Shown here: one piece after another, positions 54,401 to 63,175 of the stretch
How the letters are laid out: each line of letters starts with the position of its first letter
Position numbering within the stretch: the stretch's first letter is position 1
NCBI RefSeq assembly: GCF_010435915.1
Contig: NZ_JAAFZH010000009.1
Coordinates: 186,001 to 250,000, forward strand
Length of the DNA: 64,000 bases
Direction: 5' to 3'
DNA from: Spirosoma terrae
GTDB taxonomy: Bacteria; Bacteroidota; Bacteroidia; Cytophagales; Spirosomataceae
Notes under the pieces: generated by a model
Told to the model about the DNA's origin: nothing
Databases searched by the model: none
The model's input: only the letters and a program-made list of their open reading frames with translations
Program-made: the position numbers and the translations under genes

Positions 54401-54742
54401 ATCTTCTTTCAACGTAATGATTAGCGTTGGCTGAGAACCAACCGTAACTTCCTGAGTCGTAAAACCAACCGACGAAAACACCAACGTAGCGCCAGGATTT
54501 ACCTCTATCATAAACTTACCGGAGGCATCGGTAACAGTTCCCCGGCGGGTCTGTTTTTCAACAACGTTTACGCCCGGAATGGGCTGGTTTTGTTCGTCAA
54601 CCACTGTCCCGCTAATCCGGGCAGCGCGGATGACCAGTCCGGCGGGCATAGTGCCAGCCCAGACGGTTTGATAAGCCGACAAGCTTATCAGCATAAGCAG
54701 GCAAAGCAATGACCTGCTCAAGTCAATTGAGTAACGATTCAT
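51401..54742 (-). CDS. SusC/RagA-family TonB-dependent transporter
   Basis: 1113 residues. Signal sequence, then a carboxypeptidase-regulatory-like beta domain (about 43-115, ISGTVVDEQNQPIPGVNVVE), a plug with VPQVSGAPYVST-like ligand loop and the NPNDIESIDILKDAASAAIY signature, and a 22-strand barrel ending YNVGAKITF. Imports oligosaccharides or peptides with its SusD lid, powered by TonB. Upstream by 46 bp is the gene of a secreted protein, probably in the same operon. Confidence 0.96.
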   Translation of the reverse strand: MNRYSIDLSRSLLCLLMLISLSAYQTVWAGTMPAGLVIRAARISGTVVDEQNQPIPGVNVVEKQTRRGTVTDASGKFMIEVNPGATLVFSSVGFTTQEVTVGSQPTLIITLKEDVNQLSEVVAVGYQTLRKSDVTGAIANVKARELNVTAPTVGQALVGKLAGVQVSQVSGAPYVSTKIRVRGIGSINASSDPLYVIDGFPAGNDVFINPNDIESIDILKDAASAAIYGSRASGGVVLITTKRGKDGKGKFEYEYQYGVNQLAKKVKLLNSSEFAQLMIDGRNNTYRDLVQNSGKPWTDAMFSDDNATRIAKVGNASAVSIPTEFYDFANQRLITPKYNTDWQDELYRNAPVSRHNLTFSGGNNGVRYLISGGYQNQQGIIVSTKQDRLNFRANIDGDISKKFKVGASMFVTSTNSREVQEGRFNQGPILGALIYAPTFRARDDNGNLVKNEMAAQQSAYGYQTIENPVALAMETNITRKGLRGTYNGTASYEIIPGLVAKANLGLQTFNEKYEYYLPTSLSSGNNPPYSPQAIAAATATALSVTTQNLLAEFTAMYTKQFGRHRVNGLVGYTAQKTNLDQISVSAQGFQNDAVQEITAKGADPTNFYQSSATSSAGFTGTGKLEETLLSYLARAEYNYDERYYLTAAFRTDGSSRFGPLNRWGNFPSLSAGWTISNEPFYNNWLGAASTLKLRASWGLTGNYNVGNYNYLQTMASPTGAVFGAGTIQTAFFPGPIKDQRLGWESTSQFNLGLDVGLFNNRLLLIANGYLSDSYNLLFNQPISAISGATSILTNLRNSRIRNQGVELQIDGRAISTQDFKLNLSGNISINRNKVLDMGGANMILSAGAERSYITHVTQEGQPVGSFYGFKVIGMVRQKDVDNLAADNAVYNAATQSFPAGYVLKGPARSTASTNPLRPGDLIFQDVNGDGVVNDADKQVIGSPYPKLTYGFSVNATYKDFDANIGFNGSYGNQVLDGQDYYLFNMEGSGNQYSIVKDRYRSEEQPGNGQVYRAARGGTQSNSTRLSTFYLQDGSYLRCANITLGYNLPTALVSKARVSGLRLYVNVNNAFTITKYKGYNPEVDYNNGANLTPGVDYGKYPLARGYNVGAKITF

Positions 54743-54788
54743 ATCAAGTTGTATATGGAGGTGTTTTATGGGTAAGCGACAGATAGCC

Positions 54789-55658
54789 TCACCAGTTGAG
54801 GTTCATAAAATGCACGTTATTGGTTCGTGACGATGTGACAGCCAGTCCCGACTTAAGATCATTCAGGATGGTAAAGCCTTCCAGTTCATCCGCTTTATCC
54901 AGATCGATTTCCCGGATAACTTCCTGCTTTCCAGAAGCAATGGATTTTTTCAGATCCACGAACGTAAAACGCCAGCGCCGTCCTTCGATCTGATTCTGAA
55001 TCAGCACGAGTACATCCTTCGACGGAATCCAGTGGAGATTTTGCACCCAGGGCGAGCAGGTAAATTTTTTCACCACTACGCCTGGCTCGCTGGTTTTCTG
55101 GGCTTTCGCTAACAGAACGGGATCATACAGTCTGACTTCGTTGGCTTTATCGCCATAATCGGCCGTAGCAACGTACCACTTATTCTGGTACTGAACGTAT
55201 TCGGGCCGGGTGCCCTGAATACAGGCATCATCGTCAATGGTGCTGAGCAGATTGCCATCAAGCGTGCCGGTTCGCAGTAAGCCCGCCCAGTTAACGAGAT
55301 AAATAACCGCGCGCCATTTTGTGCCCTCCGGATTCATTCGGATACTATTTCCAATAAACGTAGGGCCGGTTTTGTTGTAGGCAATACCCGTGGGATGATT
55401 AATAACATCTTTCCCATCAACGGTCAGCCTGATTTCCTGTCCGGTATACTTCAGTACGTCCTTGTTGACGGTATAAGCACGGATCACACCGACTTCACGG
55501 TCACCATAGAGATAGGCTTTACCAGCCTGGTAACTCACTCCCTGACAGGCCCCCAGCGAATCAATAGTTGTGGATGCAGAGAGGGTAACGGTAACATCAA
55601 ACCCAGAAAAGGGTAGAATGCCAAGAATACAAACAACAACGAAAAGTAGCGTCTTCAT
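54789..55658 (-). CDS. Secreted protein, beta-propeller-like, unknown function
   Basis: About 290 residues from ATG 55658, where MKTLLFVVVCILGILPFSGF is the signal sequence; ATG codons at 55664 and 55703 are possible but add residues before it. The body shows repeated strand units (GVSYQAGKAYLYGDREVGVI, NKWYVATADYGDKANEVRLY, LEGFTILNDLKSGLAVTSSR) that suggest a propeller, and it contains a DDD acidic loop. I cannot name the family. It opens the minus-strand SusCD operon, so it may bind or process the imported substrate. Confidence 0.65.
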   Translation of the reverse strand: MKTLLFVVVCILGILPFSGFDVTVTLSASTTIDSLGACQGVSYQAGKAYLYGDREVGVIRAYTVNKDVLKYTGQEIRLTVDGKDVINHPTGIAYNKTGPTFIGNSIRMNPEGTKWRAVIYLVNWAGLLRTGTLDGNLLSTIDDDACIQGTRPEYVQYQNKWYVATADYGDKANEVRLYDPVLLAKAQKTSEPGVVVKKFTCSPWVQNLHWIPSKDVLVLIQNQIEGRRWRFTFVDLKKSIASGKQEVIREIDLDKADELEGFTILNDLKSGLAVTSSRTNNVHFMNLNW

Positions 55659-55915
55659 GAGCATCAGTTCATACCCAATCAAACACGCACCAACCACCAC
55701 CAATCAATTGACTTTCAGAATAATACGTATTAAATTTCAAAATAGGCTTCATAGGTCATTTTCAAAACACAAAAGAAGCCCGCAAACATTACCAGAGTTT
55801 TATTCTACCGTTGTCTAGCTGTTATTAATCGGTTAATCTTTTTGAAGAAAAGTTAACACAACGTACTTGATTCGGTGGCTGGTCCAACGCCATTACGTAA
55901 TAATACCATTTACGG

Positions 55916-56953
55916 TTAAACCCGATTATCGGGGTTACGAACGGTCGATCCTCTTACAATAAGCTGGGTGCCCAGCACAACCGTACGCGGTGGCTTATTT
56001 TCTTCTTTATCCAGTAATTGCTCCATTAATAAATTGGCGGCTTCCTGCCCGATTTCGCTGACAGGTTGCCCGATGGTAGTCAACCCTGGCTCGATATGCG
56101 CCGAAATAGGATCGTTACTAAAACCCACAATAGCAATATCGTCGGGAATACGTAGCCCTCTGGCTTTGATCACGTCGAGTGCTTCAATGGCGGTTGGATC
56201 ATTGATCGCAAACAGCGCATCGGGCGGCTGGGGCAGATTAAGCAAATGATTGACGTAAATATTAGCCTTCTCCAGCGTCAGGTCGTACGAAATCACCAGC
56301 TCCGGTTCTTCAGGAATACCATACTGACGTAGCGCATCGCGATACCCATTGAGTCGACTGCGGCTGTTTGGCAAACTATCTGGACCCGCCAGGTGCGCAA
56401 TACGTCGGCGGCCTGTCTGAATCAGATGTTCAACCGCTTTGAAGGCCCCGTCATAATCATCGACCGTCACTTTCGATACGTTCATATCCTCGCAGACACG
56501 GTTGAAAAACACGACCGGAACACCTTTCCGCTGAAAAACCCGGAAATGATCGAAGTTGCGCGTTTCCTTGGTGTGCGACACAATAAGCCCATCTACCCGA
56601 CTGGCCAGCAACGCCTTCGCATTATTCACTTCCGTTTCGTACGACTCATTGGAATGACAGATCACGACGTTATAGCCCGCTTCGGCCAGTACTTCCTGCG
56701 CCCCGATAATCACTTTCGGAAAGAAAAAGCTGATAAACTCAGGGACCATAATACCAACCGTTCGGGTCTGGTTAGTCAGGAGTGAAATAGCCAGCTGATT
56801 CCGCTGATAATCCAGTTGTTCGGCCAGCTCCAGCACCCGCTGACGCGTTTTTTCATTTACGTTCGGATGCCCGGTCAACGCCCGCGACACCGTCGACTTT
56901 GAAATATCCAGCTGTTTGGCAATATCGATAATGGTTGTCAGATGTCGGCTCAT
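55916..56953 (-). CDS. LacI-family transcriptional regulator
   Basis: 345 residues. The N-terminal HTH is TIIDIAKQLDISKSTVSRAL followed by the hinge helix (RQRVLELAEQLDYQRNQLA). The periplasmic-binding-protein-like domain (about 62-335) has SRVDGLIVSHTKETRN and DDIAIVGFSNDPISAHIEPG, the usual ligand and subunit-contact regions. It sits between two SusCD loci and divergent from the second SusC gene. A 44-bp palindrome lies 62 bp upstream of its start, the probable operator for itself and for that operon. The effector is likely a sugar from the imported glycan. Confidence 0.95.
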   Translation of the reverse strand: MSRHLTTIIDIAKQLDISKSTVSRALTGHPNVNEKTRQRVLELAEQLDYQRNQLAISLLTNQTRTVGIMVPEFISFFFPKVIIGAQEVLAEAGYNVVICHSNESYETEVNNAKALLASRVDGLIVSHTKETRNFDHFRVFQRKGVPVVFFNRVCEDMNVSKVTVDDYDGAFKAVEHLIQTGRRRIAHLAGPDSLPNSRSRLNGYRDALRQYGIPEEPELVISYDLTLEKANIYVNHLLNLPQPPDALFAINDPTAIEALDVIKARGLRIPDDIAIVGFSNDPISAHIEPGLTTIGQPVSEIGQEAANLLMEQLLDKEENKPPRTVVLGTQLIVRGSTVRNPDNRV

Positions 56954-57015
56954 AAAATTGTACTTTTCCTAAACAACTACGTAACACTCCGTTAATATTA
57001 CAAATAAGGCGCTCC

Positions 57016-57059
57016 TTTTTGGGAACATTCCCAATTTAAATTGGGAATGTTCCCAAAAA
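57016..57059. promoter_or_regulatory. 44-bp perfect palindrome, probable LacI operator
   Basis: Bases 57016-57037 and 57038-57059 are exact reverse complements with no spacer. Within it GGGAACATTCCC and GGGAATGTTCCC are each near-palindromes, separated by AATTTAAATT, so two LacI-type dimers could bind 22 bp apart. GGGAACGTTCCC-like sites with a central CG are usual for LacI proteins; here the centre is CA/TG. It lies in the divergent region of the LacI gene and the SusC gene. Confidence 0.7.
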
Positions 57060-57229
57060 AATAATCAAAGTTTTCCTTGACAAAAGGCACTTATAGCATC
57101 AACTTCAATAAAAAGTCGAAGATTTCATAGAAAAAAGTGGATTTACAGGCATTTCTACCGATAAATACACCTTCTGTGAAATTCATAGTACCTACCAACA
57201 AAAATATAATTATTCCTATATCTAACCTC

Positions 57230-60200
57230 ATGAAAAAACGAATACGTTTATTTCTGTGTCTGGTATTGATCGCCCTTACAGCAACAGCGAGGGTTATGGC
57301 ACAGGGTCGTACGGTGAGTGGGCGCGTCGTAGGCGCAGACGGCAATGCGCTTCCGGGCGTGAGTGTTATTCTAAAGAACACGCAACGTGGTACAACCACC
57401 AATGCAGAGGGTCGTTATTCACTCCCGAACCTACCAGCGGATGCTACGTTGACCTTCTCGTTTATCGGCTACGTATCGCAGGACGTAGCGATTGGTAACC
57501 GCACCACATTAGACGTAACGCTTCAATCGGACGATCGCTCGCTGAACGAAGTGGTTGTGGTTGGTTACGGTACGCAGCGCAAGGTGGAAACCACGGGTGC
57601 TATCGCTTCGGTTAAATCAACGGAACTCGTGCAAACACCCGTTGCCAACGTAGCACAGGGTCTACAGGCTCGGGTGTCGGGCGTACAGGTAAGCCAGAAC
57701 ACAGGAGCGCCCGGTGGTAACATCAGCGTCCGGATTCGGGGAACAAACTCCATCAACGGCAACTCCGAACCGCTCTACGTAGTGGATGGTATCCAGATTT
57801 CTAACAGCGGAGGTATCAATGATGTCAGCCCGTTATCGACCATCAACCCCAACGATATTGAATCGGTTGAAATCCTGAAAGATGCATCAGCTTCAGCTAT
57901 TTACGGTTCTCGCGCGGCCAACGGCGTTGTGCTGATTACGACCAAGCGCGGTAAAACCGGGGCTACCCGCGTTACGTTAGACAGCTATTATGGTGTGCAG
58001 AACGTCAACAAAAAGCTGGATGTATTGAACGCAGCCGAGTTTGCGCAGGTCGAAAACGAAACGTTCAAAAACAACTACTACGCCAATCCATCATCGCTTG
58101 GTGAAGGCACTGACTGGCAGAGCATTATTTTCCGGCAAGCACCGATTCAGAGCCATCAGCTATCCATCAACGGCGGTTCGGAGAAAACGCAGATGGCCCT
58201 CTCAGCCAACTATTTCAATCAGGACGGGATTATTATCAACTCCAACTTCAAGCGCTATTCGTTCCGCCTGAATGTCGATCACCGCCTTAGCGACCGGGTG
58301 AAAGTAGGTACCAGTATCTTAGGGACTTATGCTATTAATTCGGGGGTCACAACGGGTAACCAGTCGATTGGCGACGCAGGCGTAGTAACTGGAACAGTAC
58401 TGGGAGCGGCCATTGGTGCACCGCCTACCCTGAAACCTTACCGGGAAGATGGCACCATTTTTCCCTTCGGTGAACAGGCTAATGGCCAGTATCGCGAAGT
58501 GATCAACCCACTGAACTATACGGAGATTCTGAACCAAACCGCCATTCGCCGGACGCTGGCCAACGTTTATGCCGATTTCAACATCCTGAAAGGTCTAACG
58601 TACCGGGCATCGTTCAACATCGACATGCAAAGCGCACTCCGCGATACGTATTCACCCCGTTCTATCGTAAACAAATCGGATCTGAACGATAACTCGGGCA
58701 ATGCGTCGAAAACCAATACCAATAACCTGGCGCTATTGCACGAAAGTATTCTGACCTACAGTACTACGTTTGCGAAAGATCATTCCCTGAAGTTTACGGG
58801 TGTATTTGCGACGCAATCGGAAAACTACAACCAGAACCAGATCAACGCGACGGGCTTCCCGAACGATGCGACGAAGAACGATGCACTCCAGTTAGCCTTG
58901 AACCGCACTGTTAGCTCCGACCGGAATAAACAACGACTCGATTCGTACCTGGGACGTATCAACTATGGTTTCAAGGACCGCTATTTTCTTGATCTGACCG
59001 CCCGTATCGATGGGTCGAGCCGCTTTGGGGCTAACCACAAATATGGCTTATTCCCTGCGGTATCGGCTGGCTGGCGGATCATCGAAGAACCGTTTATGAA
59101 ATCGGTTAGCTGGGTTTCTGATCTGAAATTACGGGCCAGCTACGGGATCACCGGAAATGCGGCTGGTATTGCTCCTTATCAATCACTGGCTACAGTATCG
59201 GCCAATGGTAGTGATTACAACATCAACCATGTTTACGTAACGGGCATTAACCCATCGGGTATTGCCAACCCTGACCTTCGGTGGGAGCGTTCGGCTCAGA
59301 CCAACATCGGTTTAGATCTGGGCATCTTAAACAACCGAATCAGCTTTATCGTCGATGTCTACAAAAAGACCACCCGAGATCTTCTCTACATAAAAACGCT
59401 GCCATTAAGCTCGGGCTACAGCACCATTACGGGTAACTTTGCCGCACTCGAAAACAAAGGGCTCGAACTGGCCGCCAACGCACGCATTCTGGACGGTGCG
59501 CTGAAATGGAACGTATCGGCCAACGCTACGTTCAACCGCAACAAAGTACTGGATCTGGATGGCGGCACTACGCAGGAGCGTTTTGTGACAACCTATTCGG
59601 TTTTACAGGTCGGCAGTCCGCTTGGCTTATTCAAAACCTATGTCTTCGACGGTGTTAACCAAACGGGCGAAACCGTTTTGCCGGGTTATGGCGGTACAGT
59701 CGGAAGCCAGAAAGTGAAAGACCTTAATGGCGATGGCACCATTACGGCTGCCGACCAGATCATTACGGGCAACCCTAACCCGAACTTCATTTATGGTTTC
59801 TCGACTAATCTGTCGTTCAAACGATTCGATTTCAATGCGTTTCTGTCGGGGTCGCAGGGCAACGACATTTACAACGCCAGCCGCCTGTCGTTTACGATGC
59901 CACTGGGACAGCGTAACATGCTCCAGGGCGTCGTCAATCGGTGGACGCCAACCAACCCAAACAACGAATACCCAGCTCCGGCGCAGGGCGGACGGATGCC
60001 TATCAGCAACTACGTAGTGGAAGACGGTTCGTACCTGCGTTGTAAGAACATTACGCTGGGTTATACGCTGCCACGTATCAAAGGTATCCAGAACATTCGG
60101 GTGTACGTAAGCGCCAATAACCTGTTCACGATTACGAACTACAGTGGTTTCGACCCCGAAGTAAACACCTATGCGGGTTCAAATACGCAGATTGGTATCG

Positions 60201-60259
60201 ACAACCTGGTTTATCCACAAGCCAAATCATTCCTGGGCGGCTTGCAGATCACATTATAA
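57230..60259 (+). CDS. SusC/RagA-family TonB-dependent transporter (second locus)
   Basis: 1009 residues from ATG 57230, where MKKRIRLFLCLVLIALTATA is the signal; the frame is open to 57137, but that stretch has no signal features. Carboxypeptidase-like domain (VSGRVVGADGNALPGVSVIL), plug with INPNDIESVEILKDASASAI, and a complete barrel ending FLGGLQITL. It is about 100 residues shorter than the transporter at 51401 and differs in its plug-ligand loops, so the substrate probably differs. First gene of the LacI-linked operon. Confidence 0.96.
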   Translation: MKKRIRLFLCLVLIALTATARVMAQGRTVSGRVVGADGNALPGVSVILKNTQRGTTTNAEGRYSLPNLPADATLTFSFIGYVSQDVAIGNRTTLDVTLQSDDRSLNEVVVVGYGTQRKVETTGAIASVKSTELVQTPVANVAQGLQARVSGVQVSQNTGAPGGNISVRIRGTNSINGNSEPLYVVDGIQISNSGGINDVSPLSTINPNDIESVEILKDASASAIYGSRAANGVVLITTKRGKTGATRVTLDSYYGVQNVNKKLDVLNAAEFAQVENETFKNNYYANPSSLGEGTDWQSIIFRQAPIQSHQLSINGGSEKTQMALSANYFNQDGIIINSNFKRYSFRLNVDHRLSDRVKVGTSILGTYAINSGVTTGNQSIGDAGVVTGTVLGAAIGAPPTLKPYREDGTIFPFGEQANGQYREVINPLNYTEILNQTAIRRTLANVYADFNILKGLTYRASFNIDMQSALRDTYSPRSIVNKSDLNDNSGNASKTNTNNLALLHESILTYSTTFAKDHSLKFTGVFATQSENYNQNQINATGFPNDATKNDALQLALNRTVSSDRNKQRLDSYLGRINYGFKDRYFLDLTARIDGSSRFGANHKYGLFPAVSAGWRIIEEPFMKSVSWVSDLKLRASYGITGNAAGIAPYQSLATVSANGSDYNINHVYVTGINPSGIANPDLRWERSAQTNIGLDLGILNNRISFIVDVYKKTTRDLLYIKTLPLSSGYSTITGNFAALENKGLELAANARILDGALKWNVSANATFNRNKVLDLDGGTTQERFVTTYSVLQVGSPLGLFKTYVFDGVNQTGETVLPGYGGTVGSQKVKDLNGDGTITAADQIITGNPNPNFIYGFSTNLSFKRFDFNAFLSGSQGNDIYNASRLSFTMPLGQRNMLQGVVNRWTPTNPNNEYPAPAQGGRMPISNYVVEDGSYLRCKNITLGYTLPRIKGIQNIRVYVSANNLFTITNYSGFDPEVNTYAGSNTQIGIDNLVYPQAKSFLGGLQITL

Positions 60260-60265
60260 TGATTG

Positions 60266-60352
60266 AATGATAGAGTGATTGACTGATAGAATAGCTTACG
60301 CGCACCTTCGATTCTTCATTCAATCATTCTATCAGTCAATCACTCTATCATT
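60266..60352. repeat. 27-bp perfect inverted repeat between susC and susD
   Basis: Arms 60266-60292 and 60326-60352, with a 33-nt loop. The second arm ends 7 bases before the susD start codon. The arms consist of short repeats of GATTGA/TGATAGA type. No T-run follows. A hairpin here could protect or process mRNA and hide the susD ribosome site. Confidence 0.85.
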
Positions 60353-60359
60353 GAGCAAC

Positions 60360-61835
60360 ATGAAAAAGATACTCATTCCTATACTCGCAGCCTTCTGTCT
60401 GGCAAGCTGCACACTGGACGAAACCATTTACTCGTCTATTTATACCGAAGCATTCTACAAAACGGCTGCTGATGCCGAAAAAGGGCTGATCGCGGCCTAC
60501 GACCCACTCGCCGATATGTGTGGCGGTCCTGCCCTGACACTCGTGGGTGATTTCAGCGATGATCAAACCTATCCGCGTGGTGTGGTAGGCCGAAACACGC
60601 TAACCCTGTTTTCCTACGATGTCAACTACACCGTTCAGAAAAGCAACGGACGTACCAACGAATCGCCCCAGCAGATCTGGCAATCGGGCTACGACGGCAT
60701 CGAGAAGGCTAACTGGATTATTGCCAAAGTTCCAGCCGCCAACATGGATGAAACACGCAAGAAACAAATCCTTGGCGAAGCGTATTTCCTCCGTGCCTTT
60801 TACCTCTTTACGCTGACCAAAAACTTCGGTGATGTCCCCATCAAAACAACGCCAAGCTATTCTGAAGCTGATGCAGTAGTTGGAAAAAGCCCCAAAGCCG
60901 ACGTTTACAAGCAGATTTACGCTGACCTGGATCAGGCGTTTGCAGCGGGTTTACCATCCTACCCGTCGGTCGATAAAGGTCGCCCATCCAAAGAAGTAGT
61001 CAATGCACTCTACGCCAAAGCGGCTTTGTATAATGAAGACTGGGCCAAAGCGCTGGAAAAAGCACAATCCGTTCTTTCGTCGGGCAAGTATTCGCTGATG
61101 CCCGATGTACGTAACGTGTACAAATACGATCAGGAAGATGCAGCCCGGATCGAAAACATGTGGGCCTTCGAATCGGACCCCATCTCACCCGGTCGCGGTC
61201 ACCAATTGGTCGGCTTATGCGGCCCTCCTGGTAGCGCTGGTGTTGATTATGCCCGTACGTCGTTTGGATCGATGTTCGCTTATATGTCGTTCTTCAACTC
61301 ATTCAACCCGGCCGATAAACGTCGGCAGTTACTCGACACTACGTATGTTGACCGTAGTGGCAAAACCGTCGCTCAGCGCAATATTACGCCTATTACAACG
61401 GACGGTGTACTGATCAAAAAATACCAGGACCCCAATTCTACGCAGGGCAATATTGCCAACATCCCCATTCTGCGGCTGCCTGATACGTATCTGATTGCTG
61501 CCGAAGCCGAAGCACGCTTAAACGGAGCTACACCAGCGGCCTATGGCTACATCAACACGGTACGGAAACGGGCTGGTTTGCCTGACCTGCAAACGGGATT
61601 AGGCAAGGATGCTTTCATTGATGCCGTTATTCAGGAACGCGCCTGGGAATTCTTTGCGGAAGGCGATCGCTGGTACGACCTGACGCGTACTGGTAAATAC
61701 CTGACCGTAATTCCAAAAGCCGTCAACAGCGTGTATCCATCGCGCCCGGTTACGGCCAAAAACAAGTATTTCCCAATTCCGCAGGATGAGCTGAACGCAA
61801 ACCTGAAACTGCAACAGAATCCAGACTGGAAATAA
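60360..61835 (+). CDS. SusD/RagB-family outer membrane lipoprotein (second locus)
   Basis: 491 residues from ATG 60360 (MKKILIPILAAFCLASC), a lipoprotein signal. Helical SusD body: EKGLIAAYDPLADM, KKQILGEAYFLRAFYLFTLT, PSKEVVNALYAKAALYNEDW, and DTYLIAAEAEARLNGATPAA with the final FAEGDRWYDLTRTG. Partner of the preceding SusC. The loops expected to contact the glycan are unlike those in the SusD at 49844. Confidence 0.95.
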   Translation: MKKILIPILAAFCLASCTLDETIYSSIYTEAFYKTAADAEKGLIAAYDPLADMCGGPALTLVGDFSDDQTYPRGVVGRNTLTLFSYDVNYTVQKSNGRTNESPQQIWQSGYDGIEKANWIIAKVPAANMDETRKKQILGEAYFLRAFYLFTLTKNFGDVPIKTTPSYSEADAVVGKSPKADVYKQIYADLDQAFAAGLPSYPSVDKGRPSKEVVNALYAKAALYNEDWAKALEKAQSVLSSGKYSLMPDVRNVYKYDQEDAARIENMWAFESDPISPGRGHQLVGLCGPPGSAGVDYARTSFGSMFAYMSFFNSFNPADKRRQLLDTTYVDRSGKTVAQRNITPITTDGVLIKKYQDPNSTQGNIANIPILRLPDTYLIAAEAEARLNGATPAAYGYINTVRKRAGLPDLQTGLGKDAFIDAVIQERAWEFFAEGDRWYDLTRTGKYLTVIPKAVNSVYPSRPVTAKNKYFPIPQDELNANLKLQQNPDWK

Positions 61836-61845
61836 GGAGCGTTTC

Positions 61846-61909
61846 AATAGCACGCAGATCCTTATGATTGATTAAGATCATAAAACATCATAAGAATCTG
61901 CGTGCTATT
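61846..61909. repeat. Inverted repeat after susD
   Basis: Arms 61846-61868 and 61887-61909, 23 bp with one mismatch, loop 18 nt. No T-run. It ends 20 bases before the next start codon. Confidence 0.75.
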
Positions 61910-61928
61910 GGCAATAGACAGGTTAGAC

Positions 61929-63050
61929 ATGAAACGGAGTGAGTGGTTCTTGATTGGGTTGATGCTGGCTGTTTTTTTCGGTCGATCGTATGCCTCGGCA
62001 ATTGATCCCGAAAAAATACGGGAGTTTCATATCCGCGAAAACGACACAGCTTCCTACACCCTCAAACTGGTGCTGGATGATGATGGGCATCCTGTTTATT
62101 TCTTCCGAAACGTCTTTACGCCCGTGTGTCTGACGGGCGAGTGCAAACCGGTTTATATCAATTTTTACTGGGATTTGCTGGGCAATTACACGCGATACGA
62201 TCTGCCGCCGAACCAGATCCTGACTAAAATGGATCATGAAGCGTTCAAACCCGAGGACTACGATAAACTCCGCGACATTCTGGCCAACTCGAATTCATTG
62301 CTAAAAGACGTAGCGATGGATGATCTGGTTGGGAAAGGCACCGAAAACCTGGCCGATTCTGTTGATGCTAAAGCGGGTGCTACGTTGAAAACCGTTAAAA
62401 ATGAAGTCATCGACGGAGCCGTCTACACCTGTTACACACTCTGGCATCTGGCGCACGGAAACGTAGTAAATGAGATCCGCCGAATTACGGAGACGTATCA
62501 GAACGACCAGTTACTCCATAGTTTTTTAACCAGCACCAATCACCATTATCAGTACTGGGCGATGGAACGTACCATGACACCAGATGGCGATGTCTACCCT
62601 GGTTTTACGTCCGACATTCAGAAAATCGTTCAGGGTAAAAACCTGTTCACGGCTCGCTTCGCGCTACAAAAACTGTCGAATCAGTTCTTTCAGACCGACG
62701 CCCGGCAAACATGGCTGTGGGATACGTATCAGCAAGCCAGCTACCCATTTCAGATCGCCATTTTAAAAAAGCTGACCACCATACCCGTTCGGCCGAAGCT
62801 AGCCGAAGCAATCGTGCAGCAACTGCCCAAAGCGAATCAGGAGCAATCGACGATGCTAACAAAGCTACTGGCTCAACAACCTCAATTACCCGAAAAAGCA
62901 CAGATTCAGCTGGCTCGCCAGATCCATAGCCCAGGCTCAGAGCAGGCCACGGCCATTTATCAGTTACTCAAAAAGCTAAAACCGACAAATCAGGAAGTTC
63001 TGGCGCAGCTGAAGACCTTTGAGCGAACAATAAGCCCAATAGCAAAGTGA
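61929..63050 (+). CDS. Secreted protein with HEAT-like C-terminus, unknown function
   Basis: 373 residues from ATG 61929; MKRSEWFLIGLMLAVFFGRS with YASA gives a signal peptide. The N-terminal half (about 20-210) is alpha/beta, with YFFRNVFTPVCLTGECKPVY (a Cys pair that may form a disulphide) and DLLGNYTRYDLPPN, recalling FMN-binding-type electron-transfer modules, though no flavin site is certain. The C-terminal third consists of repeated helix pairs (RFALQKLSNQFF, QIAILKKLTTIPV, QSTMLTKLLAQQ, ATAIYQLLKKLKP), HEAT-like. Placed between susD and an FAD oxidoreductase, it may be its partner. Confidence 0.6.
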   Translation: MKRSEWFLIGLMLAVFFGRSYASAIDPEKIREFHIRENDTASYTLKLVLDDDGHPVYFFRNVFTPVCLTGECKPVYINFYWDLLGNYTRYDLPPNQILTKMDHEAFKPEDYDKLRDILANSNSLLKDVAMDDLVGKGTENLADSVDAKAGATLKTVKNEVIDGAVYTCYTLWHLAHGNVVNEIRRITETYQNDQLLHSFLTSTNHHYQYWAMERTMTPDGDVYPGFTSDIQKIVQGKNLFTARFALQKLSNQFFQTDARQTWLWDTYQQASYPFQIAILKKLTTIPVRPKLAEAIVQQLPKANQEQSTMLTKLLAQQPQLPEKAQIQLARQIHSPGSEQATAIYQLLKKLKPTNQEVLAQLKTFERTISPIAK

Positions 63051-63083
63051 AGAAAAATCGCCAAAAATAGTTCATGTGATTTT

Positions 63084-63152
63084 GTCATCCCGACGGCAGG
63101 AGGGATCTTCTGTAATAGGCAACATTGAGATCCCTCCTGCCGTCGGGATGAC
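63084..63152. repeat. 25-bp perfect inverted repeat, REP-like element
   Basis: Arms 63084-63108 and 63128-63152, loop 19 nt. The arm begins GTCATCCCGACGGCAGGAGG, a type of sequence dispersed in many Bacteroidota genomes next to genes. It stands between the secreted-protein gene and the oxidoreductase gene, 23 bp before the latter's start. Confidence 0.8.
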
Positions 63153-63175
63153 AACATAGAAACACTAACTTACTT

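Noticed and set aside
60266..60352. Reading the susC-susD hairpin as a Rho-independent terminator
   Set aside because: No T-run follows, the loop is 33 nt, and susD must be transcribed with susC.
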